DNA of 64,000 nt from an uncultured Alistipes sp. (GCA_944323075.1 CALURC010000002.1:1-64000); one strand, 5' to 3'. Counted from the first letter of the stretch, positions 37,497-46,481 are shown. Program-made: numbers and translations. Notes: generated from the sequence alone by a model not told the origin.

Positions 37497-37504
37497 TATT
37501 TTTG
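37497..37504 (+). promoter_or_regulatory. -7 box of the mntP promoter
   Basis: TATTTTTG matches TAnnTTTG and lies 17 bases before the mntP ATG at 37522. It shares the 58-base divergent gap with the uvrB box. Confidence 0.5.
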
Positions 37505-37521
37505 CACAAATTTACTTTACG

Positions 37522-38109
37522 ATGGGCTTGCTTTCGATTCTGCTTCTCGGTGTGGGACTGAGTCTCGACACCTTTGCCGTATCGCTCACATTAGGCTGTT
37601 TCTCCGAACGTATCACATCCCGTCAACGGATACGTTTTTTAGTCACAATCGGAATGTTCCACTTTCTGATGATTCTGGCCGGATGGACTTTCGGAGAGAG
37701 CATCAGTGGATTGATCGCTGACTACGACCACTGGATCGCCTTCGTGCTGTTGGGATTCGTCGGCGGAAAGATGATTCAGGAAGGTTGCTCTCCGGCCAAA
37801 GACTCCGCCCCGACCTCCGATCTGCTATCCCTTCGCAATACACTGCTTCTGGGATTGGCCCTCAGCATCGACGCACTGATTTCCGGTTTCAGCTTGGGGC
37901 TCATCAAGGTGGCTCTCCTTTCGGGATCGCAATTCAAGAACATTTTGATCTCCGCTCTGCTGATCGGAATCACTGCCGCACTGATCTCCGCCATCGGATT
38001 GCGCATAGGCCGATTCGCTTCCACACGTCTGGGCCCGAAAGCCGAAATCTTCGGAGGTATCATTTTGATCGGAATCGGCGTCAAAATCGTCATCGACCAC
38101 CTCTGCTGA
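37522..38109 (+). CDS. mntP: Manganese efflux pump MntP
   Basis: The protein (195 residues) has six predicted membrane segments arranged as two repeats, each with an acidic motif: LGVGLSLDTFAVSLTLG and LGLALSIDALISGFSLG. These aspartates are typical of MntP, which exports Mn2+. I choose the ATG at 37522 because it follows the -7 box; an ATG 14 codons earlier would lie upstream of that box. No Mn-sensing riboswitch fits in the short leader. dnaG follows 47 bases later with its own -7 box. Confidence 0.9.
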   Translation: MGLLSILLLGVGLSLDTFAVSLTLGCFSERITSRQRIRFLVTIGMFHFLMILAGWTFGESISGLIADYDHWIAFVLLGFVGGKMIQEGCSPAKDSAPTSDLLSLRNTLLLGLALSIDALISGFSLGLIKVALLSGSQFKNILISALLIGITAALISAIGLRIGRFASTRLGPKAEIFGGIILIGIGVKIVIDHLC

Positions 38110-38122
38110 TCCCAAAAATTCG

Positions 38123-38130
38123 TACCTTTG
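38123..38130 (+). promoter_or_regulatory. -7 box of the dnaG promoter
   Basis: TACCTTTG matches the consensus exactly, begins 14 bases past the mntP stop and ends 26 bases before the dnaG ATG. Confidence 0.55.
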
Positions 38131-38156
38131 GTCTCCGAATAAAGCCCTCAAACGGA

Positions 38157-40112
38157 ATGATCGACAAAGCCACCGTAGACCGGATTTACGCCGCTGCCAA
38201 CATCGTGGATGTAATCAGCGACTTCGTCACGCTCAAGAAAAAAGGCGTGAACTATCAGGCTTGTTGTCCATTCCACAACGAGAAGACTCCCTCGTTCGTC
38301 GTCTCCCCTTCGAAAGGCGTCTTCAAATGTTTCGGATGCGGCAAGGGCGGAAATGCCGTCACCTTCGTGATGGAGCACGAAAACATGACCTACCCCGAAG
38401 CCTTGAAATACGTGGCGAAAAAATATGGAATCGAGGTCAACGAGCACGAACTTCTTCCGGAAGAACAACGGCGAAACGATGACCGGGAGAGCATGATGGT
38501 CGTATCGTCCTACGCTGCCGACTACTTCGTCCGCATGCTTCACGAAACGCCCGAAGGACAAAATATAGGCATCGGCTATTTCCGGGAACGGGGATTTTCC
38601 GATGCAACGATCAAACGGTTCGGACTGGGATACTGTACCGAAGTCCGGGATGCATTCACCCGACAGGCTCTGAGCGATGGATACAAAGAGGAGTTTCTGG
38701 TCAGTACGGGACTAACTATCAAAAGAGAGACCGGAGGGTACTATGACCGCTTCTGCGGACGGGTTATCTTTCCGATCCACAGCATCAGCGGACGGGTCAT
38801 CGCTTTCGGGGCCCGTACCATGCGAACCGACAAGAAGACCGCCAAATACCTCAACTCACCCGAATCGGAGATCTACCATAAAAGTGATGTCCTGTACGGA
38901 CTCTACTTTGCCAAACGGGCCATTACCCAACAGGATTGCTGTATTCTGGTGGAAGGATACACGGATGTCATCTCGATGCATCAGGCGGGAATCGAAAACG
39001 TCGTCGCCTCATCGGGAACCTCATTGACTCAGGGTCAGATCCGTATGATTGCCCGATTCTCACGTAACATCACGATCATATATGACGGCGACAGTGCAGG
39101 AATCAAAGCCTCCCTGCGCGGTATCGACATGGTTCTCAAGGAGGGGATGAACGTCCGGACCGTACTGCTGCCCGATGGCGAGGATCCGGATTCGTTCGCT
39201 CGCTCACACAACGCCTCTCAAGTCCAAGACTATATTCTCACCCACGAGGAGGATTTTATCTCGTTCAAGATCCGATTGTTGATGAAGGAGGCAGACGGCG
39301 ATCCGATCAAACGGGCCGCCTTGATCTCCGATATCGTACAGAGCATTTCGGTCATTCCGGATGCCATCACCCGATCGGTCTATGCACGGGAATGCTCGCG
39401 ACAGATGGAGGTCAACGAGAACATTCTGTTGCGGGAGATCGCCATGAAACGGGTCGGGCACAAGGCCGGTCCCGAAGCGAAGGAGTTCATCCGCAAACAG
39501 GAGATCATCCAACGCAAACAGGCCGAAGAGGCCGCCTATACGCCGTTACAACTCGAAGCAGGGAGTAGCATCGATGAGCTCGAACACGAGTTGATCAAAT
39601 ATCTTCTGAAATACGGCACCCAGAATTTCGAATACACCGAAGGCAAAAAGAGTACAGAGCTGAATGTTGCCGAAGTGATTATCAACAATCTGGACCAGAA
39701 CGGCATTACGATGAAAAACCCGACGTTCCGCAAGATTTATGAGGAGTACAAATCCATGAGGGAAGCTCAGGAGCCGATCGAGATCAACCACTTTATCAAC
39801 CATCCCGATCCGGAGGTTTGCAATGTTGTTGTCGACCTGCTGACTTACGACGAAAACTATCCGATCAGCAAGCTGTGGAAACGATTCGACATCGTGGTCG
39901 AGAGCGAACAGGACCGGCTTCCCACGGCTTTGCCCAGAGCGGTTATTCTCTATAAGTCCAAAGTCATTGACGATATTATTGCCGAACTCTACCCTCGCCT
40001 GGACGATCCATCATTGTCGGAGGAGGAAAAAGATGAGATCACCCGACAGATCACCATTCTGAATCAGGAACGCAAATCGATCTCCAAAAAGCTCGAACGT
40101 CTGATCGTATAA
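38157..40112 (+). CDS. dnaG: DNA primase
   Basis: DnaG makes RNA primers for replication. I set the start at 38157 (MIDKATVDRIYAAANIVDV; 651 residues), which gives the normal N-terminus. The open frame extends 124 codons further upstream, but that part lies out of frame inside mntP and has no primase features. The CHC2 zinc finger (CCPFHNEKTPSF ... KCFGCGKGG) covers about 39-65. The TOPRIM core has LVEGYTDVISMHQ and IIYDGDSAGIKA around residues 265-325. A C-terminal helicase-binding region occupies the last 200 residues and ends in a charged helix. No sigma factor gene follows, unlike the classical rpsU-dnaG-rpoD order. Confidence 0.96.
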   Translation: MIDKATVDRIYAAANIVDVISDFVTLKKKGVNYQACCPFHNEKTPSFVVSPSKGVFKCFGCGKGGNAVTFVMEHENMTYPEALKYVAKKYGIEVNEHELLPEEQRRNDDRESMMVVSSYAADYFVRMLHETPEGQNIGIGYFRERGFSDATIKRFGLGYCTEVRDAFTRQALSDGYKEEFLVSTGLTIKRETGGYYDRFCGRVIFPIHSISGRVIAFGARTMRTDKKTAKYLNSPESEIYHKSDVLYGLYFAKRAITQQDCCILVEGYTDVISMHQAGIENVVASSGTSLTQGQIRMIARFSRNITIIYDGDSAGIKASLRGIDMVLKEGMNVRTVLLPDGEDPDSFARSHNASQVQDYILTHEEDFISFKIRLLMKEADGDPIKRAALISDIVQSISVIPDAITRSVYARECSRQMEVNENILLREIAMKRVGHKAGPEAKEFIRKQEIIQRKQAEEAAYTPLQLEAGSSIDELEHELIKYLLKYGTQNFEYTEGKKSTELNVAEVIINNLDQNGITMKNPTFRKIYEEYKSMREAQEPIEINHFINHPDPEVCNVVVDLLTYDENYPISKLWKRFDIVVESEQDRLPTALPRAVILYKSKVIDDIIAELYPRLDDPSLSEEEKDEITRQITILNQERKSISKKLERLIV

Positions 40113-40235
40113 AGTTATCCTCTATACACATCTCTTCGTGTAAAGATCATATTTTCAATCAACAGGGAACACCCGTTAAAATACAAATTTTCTAAAATTT
40201 TTGCGAGACCTTATTCTTGCAACCATTCCCTTATC

Positions 40236-40272
40236 TCAAAAAAATCGGAGGGCACCATAAGGTACCCTCCGA
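40236..40272 (-). terminator. Intrinsic terminator after the large lipoprotein gene
   Basis: TCGGAGGGCACC (40245-40256) pairs with GGTACCCTCCGA (40261-40272) with one C-A mismatch. On the minus strand TTTTTTTGAG follows. It lies 39 bases past the stop at 40312. Confidence 0.82.
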
Positions 40273-40311
40273 AACATGCTAACCATTTTACACTTACTCT
40301 ACTTCATCCTC

Positions 40312-43300
40312 CTATCTATTGGGATTCAGACGAATCTTAACCCATTGACTCGTTTCACCCCATCCGTAAGTTACTTTCGCTTTAATGAAGAGGTTGCAAG
40401 GCTTTTCAACACCAGCACCCGCTGCATTGTTGGTAAAGATCAACTCATCACCGACACTCGACACAGAGGCTTCTGCATAAACATCAGACAAGTAAAGCGA
40501 CTCTTCAGCCTCCAATGCATCGTCGATCACGATATCTCCACCATCCTTGCGCATACCGATCTTGGCCGTCTTGGTCTCCCATTCAATACCCTGAACTTCA
40601 TAGTACTTCCACAACTCTGCTGCGTACTTATGTTTTTCATCCGACGTATTTGTAGTCACTTCAGCAACAATATAATTATTGAAGTCTGTCATCGTAAAGG
40701 CTTTCGAACAGTCGATCTTCGAGCCACTGATCACATGATCGTAGAACTCTGCATCGGTCAACTCTGCATTGATCTTCAACGGAGCAATGAATTTCACGTT
40801 AAAGGATCCTACCTCGAGTCGGTTATATCCATTGATATCAGCCCAAACTTTTAAAGTAGCCTCCTTATCGATCAGACCCTTACCCGCATCGTTTTTCATC
40901 AAAGAGATAAATGCATCCGTATCATCCACTTCAGGTCCATACCAGTTCGGAGTTGTCGAGAAAGTGATCGTCGCTGCACTATCCAATCCTTTCTTCAACA
41001 GATATCCACTTGGATCATCAGCCCCTGCCGGTTCACCGACAAATGCCGGATCATATCCCGTAACAGGCTGCGATGCAGCAAACTGCATATCCCACGTTCC
41101 ACAAGGAAGAAGATTCTGAACCAGACACATGCCAGGAGTAAACAACTGCATCAAATTATAGTCATATACGCAAGTCAACTGAGCATTCGGCGTATTGTAC
41201 TGAATCGGATATACATTAGCCAACACACCGGCATTCACCCAATATTGCTCATAGAATCCATTGAGTTTGGGCCACATATTGATAGCTACCGTACAGCGGA
41301 ACGTAATCGTCACATCGCCATTGATACCGTCGGGATCTACATAGGTTACGGTAAACTGGTAATCTTTAGATTCAGCCGGAACAATCGTGCCGATCGACTT
41401 CGCATCCAATACCCAAGTCAGAGCAAATGCATCCTCAGCCTGATCCGACGGACTCGGAATAAGTTCTCCATTATCGTTCGGTCCTGCATACGTACCATCC
41501 GGATTCTGCTTAAGTACATAAGTGGCATCAAACTCCTCTTTCGAAATACCTGCTTGCTCTTTCAATACGGCATACACATATTCTGTCATATTTTCCCAGG
41601 TAAAGATATTCTTGATTGTGTCACAACCGAGTACCTTTTCACCGAAGTCGAATTCACCGAGATCAATCGGATCGGGATTAACCGTAATCTTTTGCCATTT
41701 GATTTTGAAATAGGTCATATCGACAACAGCATTACCGTTGTTCGTATCAATCAGAGTTACGCGTACAATCGGCTCTTTATCCACCGCTGCCGCATTATCG
41801 TCGTAACCACCCGGTACAACCGATGAAATCACCGAACCATCGATTTTTGCAAATTTTTGCTGATCGGTCTGGTTCGTTCCCAATTTATACTCTTCAGATG
41901 CCAAATCAAACTGGAAAGCAAGACCATAGTTCGACAACTTATCCGCAGTCATCTCATACACCTCTCCATCCTTCACATAACATGCCGTCACCATATTCAG
42001 CAAGTCGAATTTTTCCGTATACTTCAGGTATTTAGAGATGTATTTTCCCATATTAGCCTCGTTGTATACAGCAATCGAATCGTAGAAATGATAGTGCCCG
42101 GTCTTGTCGCACATGAAATCCGTTATATCTGCAGCTTTATCATATGCAGCAGCGATTGAAGGTGTAATGGTCTGTTCACTCAAACCGGCATACTCCGAAT
42201 AGACATAAGCTTCTGTTTCGTCCGCCAACAGATGGTCCTTTTGGATGGGCACTTTCAACGATACGGTATAAATCTTATTACCAGAGAGATTCAGTGACTC
42301 GGTTACCGTTTTAGCAGCGGAAACGACCAAAATACCGTTCTCAATGTCATAACCAACCACTTTGACCGGCGTATTCTCACCCGTAGTAGAACGGGTAACA
42401 GCCGTATTCGACACAAAAGAAGGAAGCTCGATATCGCCTTTCTGAACACCTGTCGGATTCAAACGATATTTCGCCGTGGTTGATTCATCAGAAACGATCG
42501 TAGCCTTTGTGTCTCTATCAAGAGTTCCATCAGCGTTGATTCCTTCTACCGAATTATAAGAAATAGAAAGGAACTCGATAGTAGGAATACCATCCACATA
42601 AAGATCCGGTACAAGCGTTACACTCGTCAAACGAGCTGAGAACACACCGCTCAGCGAAGACACATTAGCATTGATCTTTTTTACAAGTTCATCGTTCAAA
42701 TCCTTCACGGCTTTCTCTAACGCTTCGCCAATCAGACCTCCATTAAGCGACTCTTCGATCAATTTATCGACCTCTCCTTTAAGATCAGATACAGACAATT
42801 TATCGCCTAAAGCTATTCCGAGTTTATCAAGTTCAGCTTTATAGTCCTCCAAATCCACGCCAAGCTGATCAAGTTCGGTCTGATAATTTTCCAAAGCTTT
42901 TTGCTGTATCTCCAAAGCCTGGGTCAGTTTATTGGTCTCTTCTATTGTTGCATAGGCTTTCAACTCCTCTCCCAAATCTTTCTCCACGCTTTCTATTTTC
43001 GTCAACAACTCATCATACTTCGTTTGTAAAGCCTCTTCGTCCAGCGCAGCTTGTTCTTCAATCAGTTTTTCACACGCTTCTATCGCCTCCTGAATGGCTT
43101 CTGCCTTTGCATCGGCTACCGCTTTTTCTGCTGCAGCTGCCGCAGCCTCAGCAGCTTTTCCTGCTGCTTCCGCTTTATCGCTTGCAGCCTGAGCAGCACT
43201 CTCCGCCTCCTGTGCCCGTTCAAGAGCCGATGCAGCTGTCTCTTGAGCCGACTGCAGAGCATTCTGTAAAGTCGTCAGTTGCGACGTTAGTGCCGATGTA

Positions 43301-43422
43301 CTCTCCGTCAGATCTTTACGAACCGCATCAATGTCGTCGTCATAATTTTTACAACCGACATAACTCAACATCGTTCCTATAAGGAACAGTGCCAAGATTT
43401 TCCTAAAAAAATTACATCTCAT
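40312..43422 (-). CDS. Large surface lipoprotein with coiled-coil stalk (PL29-N-like)
   Basis: This 1036-residue protein has a lipoprotein signal (LSYVGC, Cys24) followed by KNYDDDIDAVRKDL. A helical stretch of about 200 residues comes next (about 30-240). It is very rich in Ala, Glu, Lys and Gln with heptad spacing, and at its centre is an Ala-rich section around residues 60-110. The rest is Thr/Val/Asp-rich and probably beta-sandwich. The N-terminal part resembles the region labelled PL29 family lyase N-terminal domain in Bacteroidales lipoproteins, but no lyase domain is seen. The likely picture is a lipid-anchored stalk carrying beta domains on the cell surface, for binding or adhesion. 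Its own terminator and lack of partner genes suggest a monocistronic unit. Confidence 0.75.
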   Translation of the reverse strand: MRCNFFRKILALFLIGTMLSYVGCKNYDDDIDAVRKDLTESTSALTSQLTTLQNALQSAQETAASALERAQEAESAAQAASDKAEAAGKAAEAAAAAAEKAVADAKAEAIQEAIEACEKLIEEQAALDEEALQTKYDELLTKIESVEKDLGEELKAYATIEETNKLTQALEIQQKALENYQTELDQLGVDLEDYKAELDKLGIALGDKLSVSDLKGEVDKLIEESLNGGLIGEALEKAVKDLNDELVKKINANVSSLSGVFSARLTSVTLVPDLYVDGIPTIEFLSISYNSVEGINADGTLDRDTKATIVSDESTTAKYRLNPTGVQKGDIELPSFVSNTAVTRSTTGENTPVKVVGYDIENGILVVSAAKTVTESLNLSGNKIYTVSLKVPIQKDHLLADETEAYVYSEYAGLSEQTITPSIAAAYDKAADITDFMCDKTGHYHFYDSIAVYNEANMGKYISKYLKYTEKFDLLNMVTACYVKDGEVYEMTADKLSNYGLAFQFDLASEEYKLGTNQTDQQKFAKIDGSVISSVVPGGYDDNAAAVDKEPIVRVTLIDTNNGNAVVDMTYFKIKWQKITVNPDPIDLGEFDFGEKVLGCDTIKNIFTWENMTEYVYAVLKEQAGISKEEFDATYVLKQNPDGTYAGPNDNGELIPSPSDQAEDAFALTWVLDAKSIGTIVPAESKDYQFTVTYVDPDGINGDVTITFRCTVAINMWPKLNGFYEQYWVNAGVLANVYPIQYNTPNAQLTCVYDYNLMQLFTPGMCLVQNLLPCGTWDMQFAASQPVTGYDPAFVGEPAGADDPSGYLLKKGLDSAATITFSTTPNWYGPEVDDTDAFISLMKNDAGKGLIDKEATLKVWADINGYNRLEVGSFNVKFIAPLKINAELTDAEFYDHVISGSKIDCSKAFTMTDFNNYIVAEVTTNTSDEKHKYAAELWKYYEVQGIEWETKTAKIGMRKDGGDIVIDDALEAEESLYLSDVYAEASVSSVGDELIFTNNAAGAGVEKPCNLFIKAKVTYGWGETSQWVKIRLNPNR

Positions 43423-43514
43423 ACAAAAATTATTTTAAAAAGTGAAACAAAAAATTCTATTTCTCACTCCTTTTTTTCTTTCAAAAAAGACTTTAGATAA
43501 TCTCTGAAATTTAT

Positions 43515-43522
43515 TACCTTTA
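43515..43522 (+). promoter_or_regulatory. -7 box upstream of the HTH gene
   Basis: TACCTTTA (final A for G) lies 100 bases before the ATG at 43623, or 34 bases before an in-frame TTG at 43557. It is in the divergent gap with the large lipoprotein gene. Confidence 0.35.
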
Positions 43523-43622
43523 GCCGGTTTATACCCATAATCCCAAAGCCCGATTTTTGTTCATCAAGAATCAGACAAATGAGGATTTAACGCAGCGCAA
43601 TGTTACGAAATATTTCGCCACA

Positions 43623-43991
43623 ATGCAAGAAAAAGAACAAAATATTTCGCCAATCAAAAGCAGGATTTTGCATCTAATTGATAATATGTCAATTAGCAAA
43701 CGTGATTTTTATAGCAAAACAGGGATATCGCGAGGCACACTGGAGAGTAAAACGGGGATAACCGAGGACACACTGGCGAAATTTATCGCCACCTACCCCG
43801 AAGTGTCGCTCGATTGGCTGATTCTCGGACAAGGAGAAATTACCCGCTCCCCGCATACCTCTTCCGAAAATTCCCAACACTCCAGAGCAATAGATCTGCT
43901 ACTCGAAGCCAAAGAGACGATCATTCGTTTACAACAAGATCAAATCGAACTTCTCAAAGAAAAAGTCGAACAACTATCGAAAAGGCAATAA
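43623..43991 (+). CDS. Small HTH DNA-binding protein (CI-repressor-like)
   Basis: From the ATG at 43623 the protein has 122 residues. The helix-turn-helix part (about 10-70) contains RILHLIDNMSISKRDFYSKTG, SRGTLESKTGITEDTLAKFI and VSLDWLILGQGEI, the pattern of phage CI-type and XRE regulators common in Bacteroidales. The C-terminal 40 residues are a Gln/Glu/Lys-rich heptad helix (LLLEAKETIIRLQQDQIELLKEKVEQL in pieces), likely a dimerising coiled coil. A TTG start at 43557 would add 22 residues. It lies between the large lipoprotein and the phosphodiesterase gene and could regulate either; this is unproven. Confidence 0.78.
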   Translation: MQEKEQNISPIKSRILHLIDNMSISKRDFYSKTGISRGTLESKTGITEDTLAKFIATYPEVSLDWLILGQGEITRSPHTSSENSQHSRAIDLLLEAKETIIRLQQDQIELLKEKVEQLSKRQ

Positions 43992-44036
43992 ACTCAACTT
44001 CGATAATTTTTATGAGACAATCCGTGCGATTTTCAC

Positions 44037-44044
44037 TACCTTTG
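44037..44044 (+). promoter_or_regulatory. -7 box of the phosphodiesterase gene
   Basis: TACCTTTG matches the consensus exactly, 29 bases before the ATG at 44074. Confidence 0.55.
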
Positions 44045-44073
44045 GGATGAATGACAAACTTTAACTCAAAACT

Positions 44074-45297
44074 ATGAAACGATTTCTGCTTTTACTTTTC
44101 ATCGCCGGACTCACACTCTCTACTTTCGAGATGTACGGCAAAACAAAAAAAAACGTTTTCGTCATCCTCGATGGCATCCCTGCCGACATGATCGAACGCC
44201 TTAACCCTCCTACCATACGGGAAATCGCCGATTGCGGCGGCTACTGCCGGGCTTATTGCGGCGGCACAGTAGGAAGATATGACGAAACGCCAACCATTTC
44301 GGCAGTCGGTTACGCTTGTGTTCTCACTTCAGCATGGGCAAATAAACATAATGTGTGGGATAACGAGCCGAAACCCAATTACAATTACCCAACTATTTTC
44401 AGAATCGCAAAAGATCAGAAAAAGAACTTCAAGACGGCACTCTATTCAAGTTGGACCGACAACAGAACCGTTTTGCTCGGAGAAAACCTTCCTGCGACCA
44501 ACAATCTGACGATCGACTATGTTGTCGATGGATTGGACCTCGACACGGAAAAATATCCAAAAGAAAAAGATGATCTCCATATTTTCCGCATCGACGAAGC
44601 TGTTTCTGAAGCGGCAGCCGAAGGGATTAGGAACGATGCACCCGATCTGAGTTGGGTCTATTTATGGTATACGGACGATGCGGGTCATATTTACGGCAAC
44701 AGCGACTTTTTCGATCGCTACACACTTTTAGCAGACAAACAGGTAAAACGCATCTGGGATGCAGTCAAATACAGAGAAGCAAACTTCGATGAAGAGTGGT
44801 TGGTGATCATTACAACCGACCATGGCCGGGGGGACAGCGGTCATCATCATGGAGGGCAGTCTGACCGTGAACGCACTTGTTGGATATCGACAAACGTCAA
44901 ACCGAACAGCCACTTCTCAGAACCCTGCCTGTCGATTGTCGACATCAATCCGACGATCTGCCGATACATGGGCTTTAAACTTCCAGACAATACGCTCTGG
45001 GAACAAGACGGTGTTCCATTTATCGGTCAAACAGACATTGCAGGCATAGAAACGACACGTAAAGACAACTCCATAACTCTCAAATGGCAAAGTTTGAATG
45101 ACCAGGCTACCGCCACAATCTACGTCTCCAAAACGAATCACTTCAATCAAGGATCGACGGACGAGTGGGTCAAAATCGGTAAGGTAAAAGCCGGTACAGA
45201 AGAATTTACATACGACATTTCGGAAGATCCACAAAGTTTTTACAAGTTCGCCATTGTAACGAAAAACAATCATCTGACATGCTGGTCCCCTAAATAG
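44074..45297 (+). CDS. Exported alkaline-phosphatase-superfamily phosphodiesterase/pyrophosphatase-like protein
   Basis: The 407-residue protein starts with a signal peptide (about 1-21) and has the alkaline phosphatase / nucleotide pyrophosphatase fold. The first metal aspartate is in FVILDGIP (about residue 33) and the candidate threonine nucleophile in DETPTISAVGYAC (about 73). Further metal ligands are in WYTDDAGH and IITTDHGRG, and GHHHGGQSDRER follows. The last 75 residues form a fibronectin-like beta domain. Type I phosphodiesterases of this kind split phosphodiester or pyrophosphate bonds in nucleotides, glycerophospho-lipids or sugar phosphates. Substrate is unknown. It is a single-gene unit with a consensus -7 box. 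Confidence 0.82.
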   Translation: MKRFLLLLFIAGLTLSTFEMYGKTKKNVFVILDGIPADMIERLNPPTIREIADCGGYCRAYCGGTVGRYDETPTISAVGYACVLTSAWANKHNVWDNEPKPNYNYPTIFRIAKDQKKNFKTALYSSWTDNRTVLLGENLPATNNLTIDYVVDGLDLDTEKYPKEKDDLHIFRIDEAVSEAAAEGIRNDAPDLSWVYLWYTDDAGHIYGNSDFFDRYTLLADKQVKRIWDAVKYREANFDEEWLVIITTDHGRGDSGHHHGGQSDRERTCWISTNVKPNSHFSEPCLSIVDINPTICRYMGFKLPDNTLWEQDGVPFIGQTDIAGIETTRKDNSITLKWQSLNDQATATIYVSKTNHFNQGSTDEWVKIGKVKAGTEEFTYDISEDPQSFYKFAIVTKNNHLTCWSPK

Positions 45298-45356
45298 ACC
45301 TATTACCAACAACAGACAAAGTCACCAAAACAGTTATTTCATCTTGTCCACGATTC

Positions 45357-45470
45357 CCTATAATAAATAACTTCTTTTGTGACTTATCCTTGATTGGTTG
45401 TTATCAAAGGGAAACCATCGGGGAACGAATAAGATTCGTTTTTTCCTACAATAAATGTTCGCTTGGTGAT
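45357..45470. repeat. Pair of degenerate direct repeats in a convergent intergenic gap
   Basis: Two similar stretches, CCTATAATAAAT... (45357-45383) and CCTACAATAAAT... (45445-45470), both continue to a GTGA about 22 bases later. They lie 61 bases apart between convergent genes. They may be a decayed duplication; the match is imperfect and the region is AT-rich, so chance is possible. Confidence 0.35.
45424..45444 (+). terminator. Short hairpin with T run after the phosphodiesterase gene
   Basis: AACGAAT (45424-45430) pairs with ATTCGTT (45434-45440) around a three-base loop and runs into T's. It lies about 125 bases past the stop, so it may be the terminator, though the stem is short. Confidence 0.45.
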
Positions 45471-45525
45471 TATTTACGAACCAGTGACAAGCGGAAAAGA
45501 CGATACCCATCTTAATTCTAACCAT

Positions 45526-45573
45526 CAAAAAGAGAAAAGGAGGAAAATGAATATACTCATTTTCCTCCTTTTC
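45526..45573 (-). terminator. Intrinsic terminator after the DUF4840-like gene
   Basis: A perfect 17-pair stem (45534-45550 with 45557-45573), AT-rich with a six-base loop, is followed on the minus strand by TCTTTTTGAT. It lies 18 bases past the stop at 45591. Confidence 0.78.
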
Positions 45574-45590
45574 TTTCTATGTGCTTTCTT

Positions 45591-46220
45591 CTACTTTTTC
45601 GTAAAATCAAACCCTAAAGTAAAGGCGGTGAATTCTGGCAGATCAACGCCATTCAATTTCACACTGTCAACAGACAAATTGAATCCGAGCTTTTTTGATT
45701 CTATTCCATAAAGGCCCTCTGACAGAGCTGAGATTCCAACCTCAATCTCCACAGAAGTACTGTCTTGATCTCCGTCTTCTGCAACTGACTCAGTTGAGTT
45801 ACCTTCTATCGTAATTTTCAACGGTTGAGGCGACAGGGTCATCCGCACGGACGAATTATCTTCACTCATCACTGCCGAATAGGAGACTTCATAGTCGATC
45901 GGTCCCACCGTAGCGACAATAGTATCTGCGAGCTCCTCTCCCACAATTTTCACAACCAAATCTCGAATCGGGAAATCATTGAATTCTATTTTACTCTCCG
46001 ACACCGATGCTTCCAGTGCAGTTCCAGCTGTAGTATCTTCGCCATTTTCCAAAGGTTGTGCCTCCAACACATTCATCGTTCCTGAATACGCACCGATTAC
46101 CGCCTGAATGTTATCCGGAGCAGGAGTACCCCCTTTATCGTCATCACATGCCGCAAATCCACAGCTCACTGCTGCAAAAAGAAAAGTTGCCAGCCAATTT
46201 CTTAAAACCATTTTTTTCAT
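45591..46220 (-). CDS. Lipoprotein, DUF4840-like
   Basis: From the ATG at 46220 the protein has 209 residues. It has a lipoprotein signal with CGFAAC (lipobox Cys near residue 25) followed by DDDKGG. The mature part is beta-rich with VIGAYSGTMNV, FPIRDLVVKIV and GFNLSVDSVKLNGVDLP, similar to the DUF4840 lipoproteins of Bacteroidales. These have no known function. An ATG ten codons earlier lacks a better signal and is less likely. The gene is alone between two terminators and faces the phosphodiesterase gene. Confidence 0.65.
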   Translation of the reverse strand: MKKMVLRNWLATFLFAAVSCGFAACDDDKGGTPAPDNIQAVIGAYSGTMNVLEAQPLENGEDTTAGTALEASVSESKIEFNDFPIRDLVVKIVGEELADTIVATVGPIDYEVSYSAVMSEDNSSVRMTLSPQPLKITIEGNSTESVAEDGDQDSTSVEIEVGISALSEGLYGIESKKLGFNLSVDSVKLNGVDLPEFTAFTLGFDFTKK

Positions 46221-46423
46221 TGTTGTTAAGATTAATTTAATGTCATACAATAAAGTTTACTGATCGAGATTCGATCGTTTTTTGAGTACTCGTATGATAA
46301 GACGCCTCTCTTCTTCGAAATGTTGCATCATTCCCGCTTTATAACTTTCAACCAGAAGTTATATTCCTCTTTTTGATTCGTTTACGCAAGATATTTCGAC
46401 CAATAGAATTCTAATAATAAATG

Positions 46424-46459
46424 AGAGGAGCCAGTCCTACTTATCGGACTGACTCCTCT
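46424..46459 (-). terminator. Probable terminator after mutB
   Basis: A 14-position stem (46424-46437 with 46446-46459) has one C-A mismatch. It lies 22 bases past the mutB stop. The minus-strand 3' side, CATTTATTATTAG, is only moderately T-rich. Confidence 0.6.
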
Positions 46460-46481
46460 TACAGCATATGACAAATTTACT

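Noticed and set aside
37785-38156. 124-codon in-frame extension upstream of dnaG
   Set aside because: It lies inside mntP in another frame, and primase homologues begin at MIDKATVDRIY. A consensus -7 box also lies between the extension and that ATG.
43100-43300. Short repeated GC-rich units that could look like a CRISPR or tandem repeat
   Set aside because: They are the Ala/Glu-coding part of the lipoprotein coiled coil. There are no constant repeats with unique spacers.
46262-46283. Small hairpin with T run on the plus strand
   Set aside because: The stem is only six pairs, and no plus-strand gene precedes it; the adjacent genes are on the minus strand.
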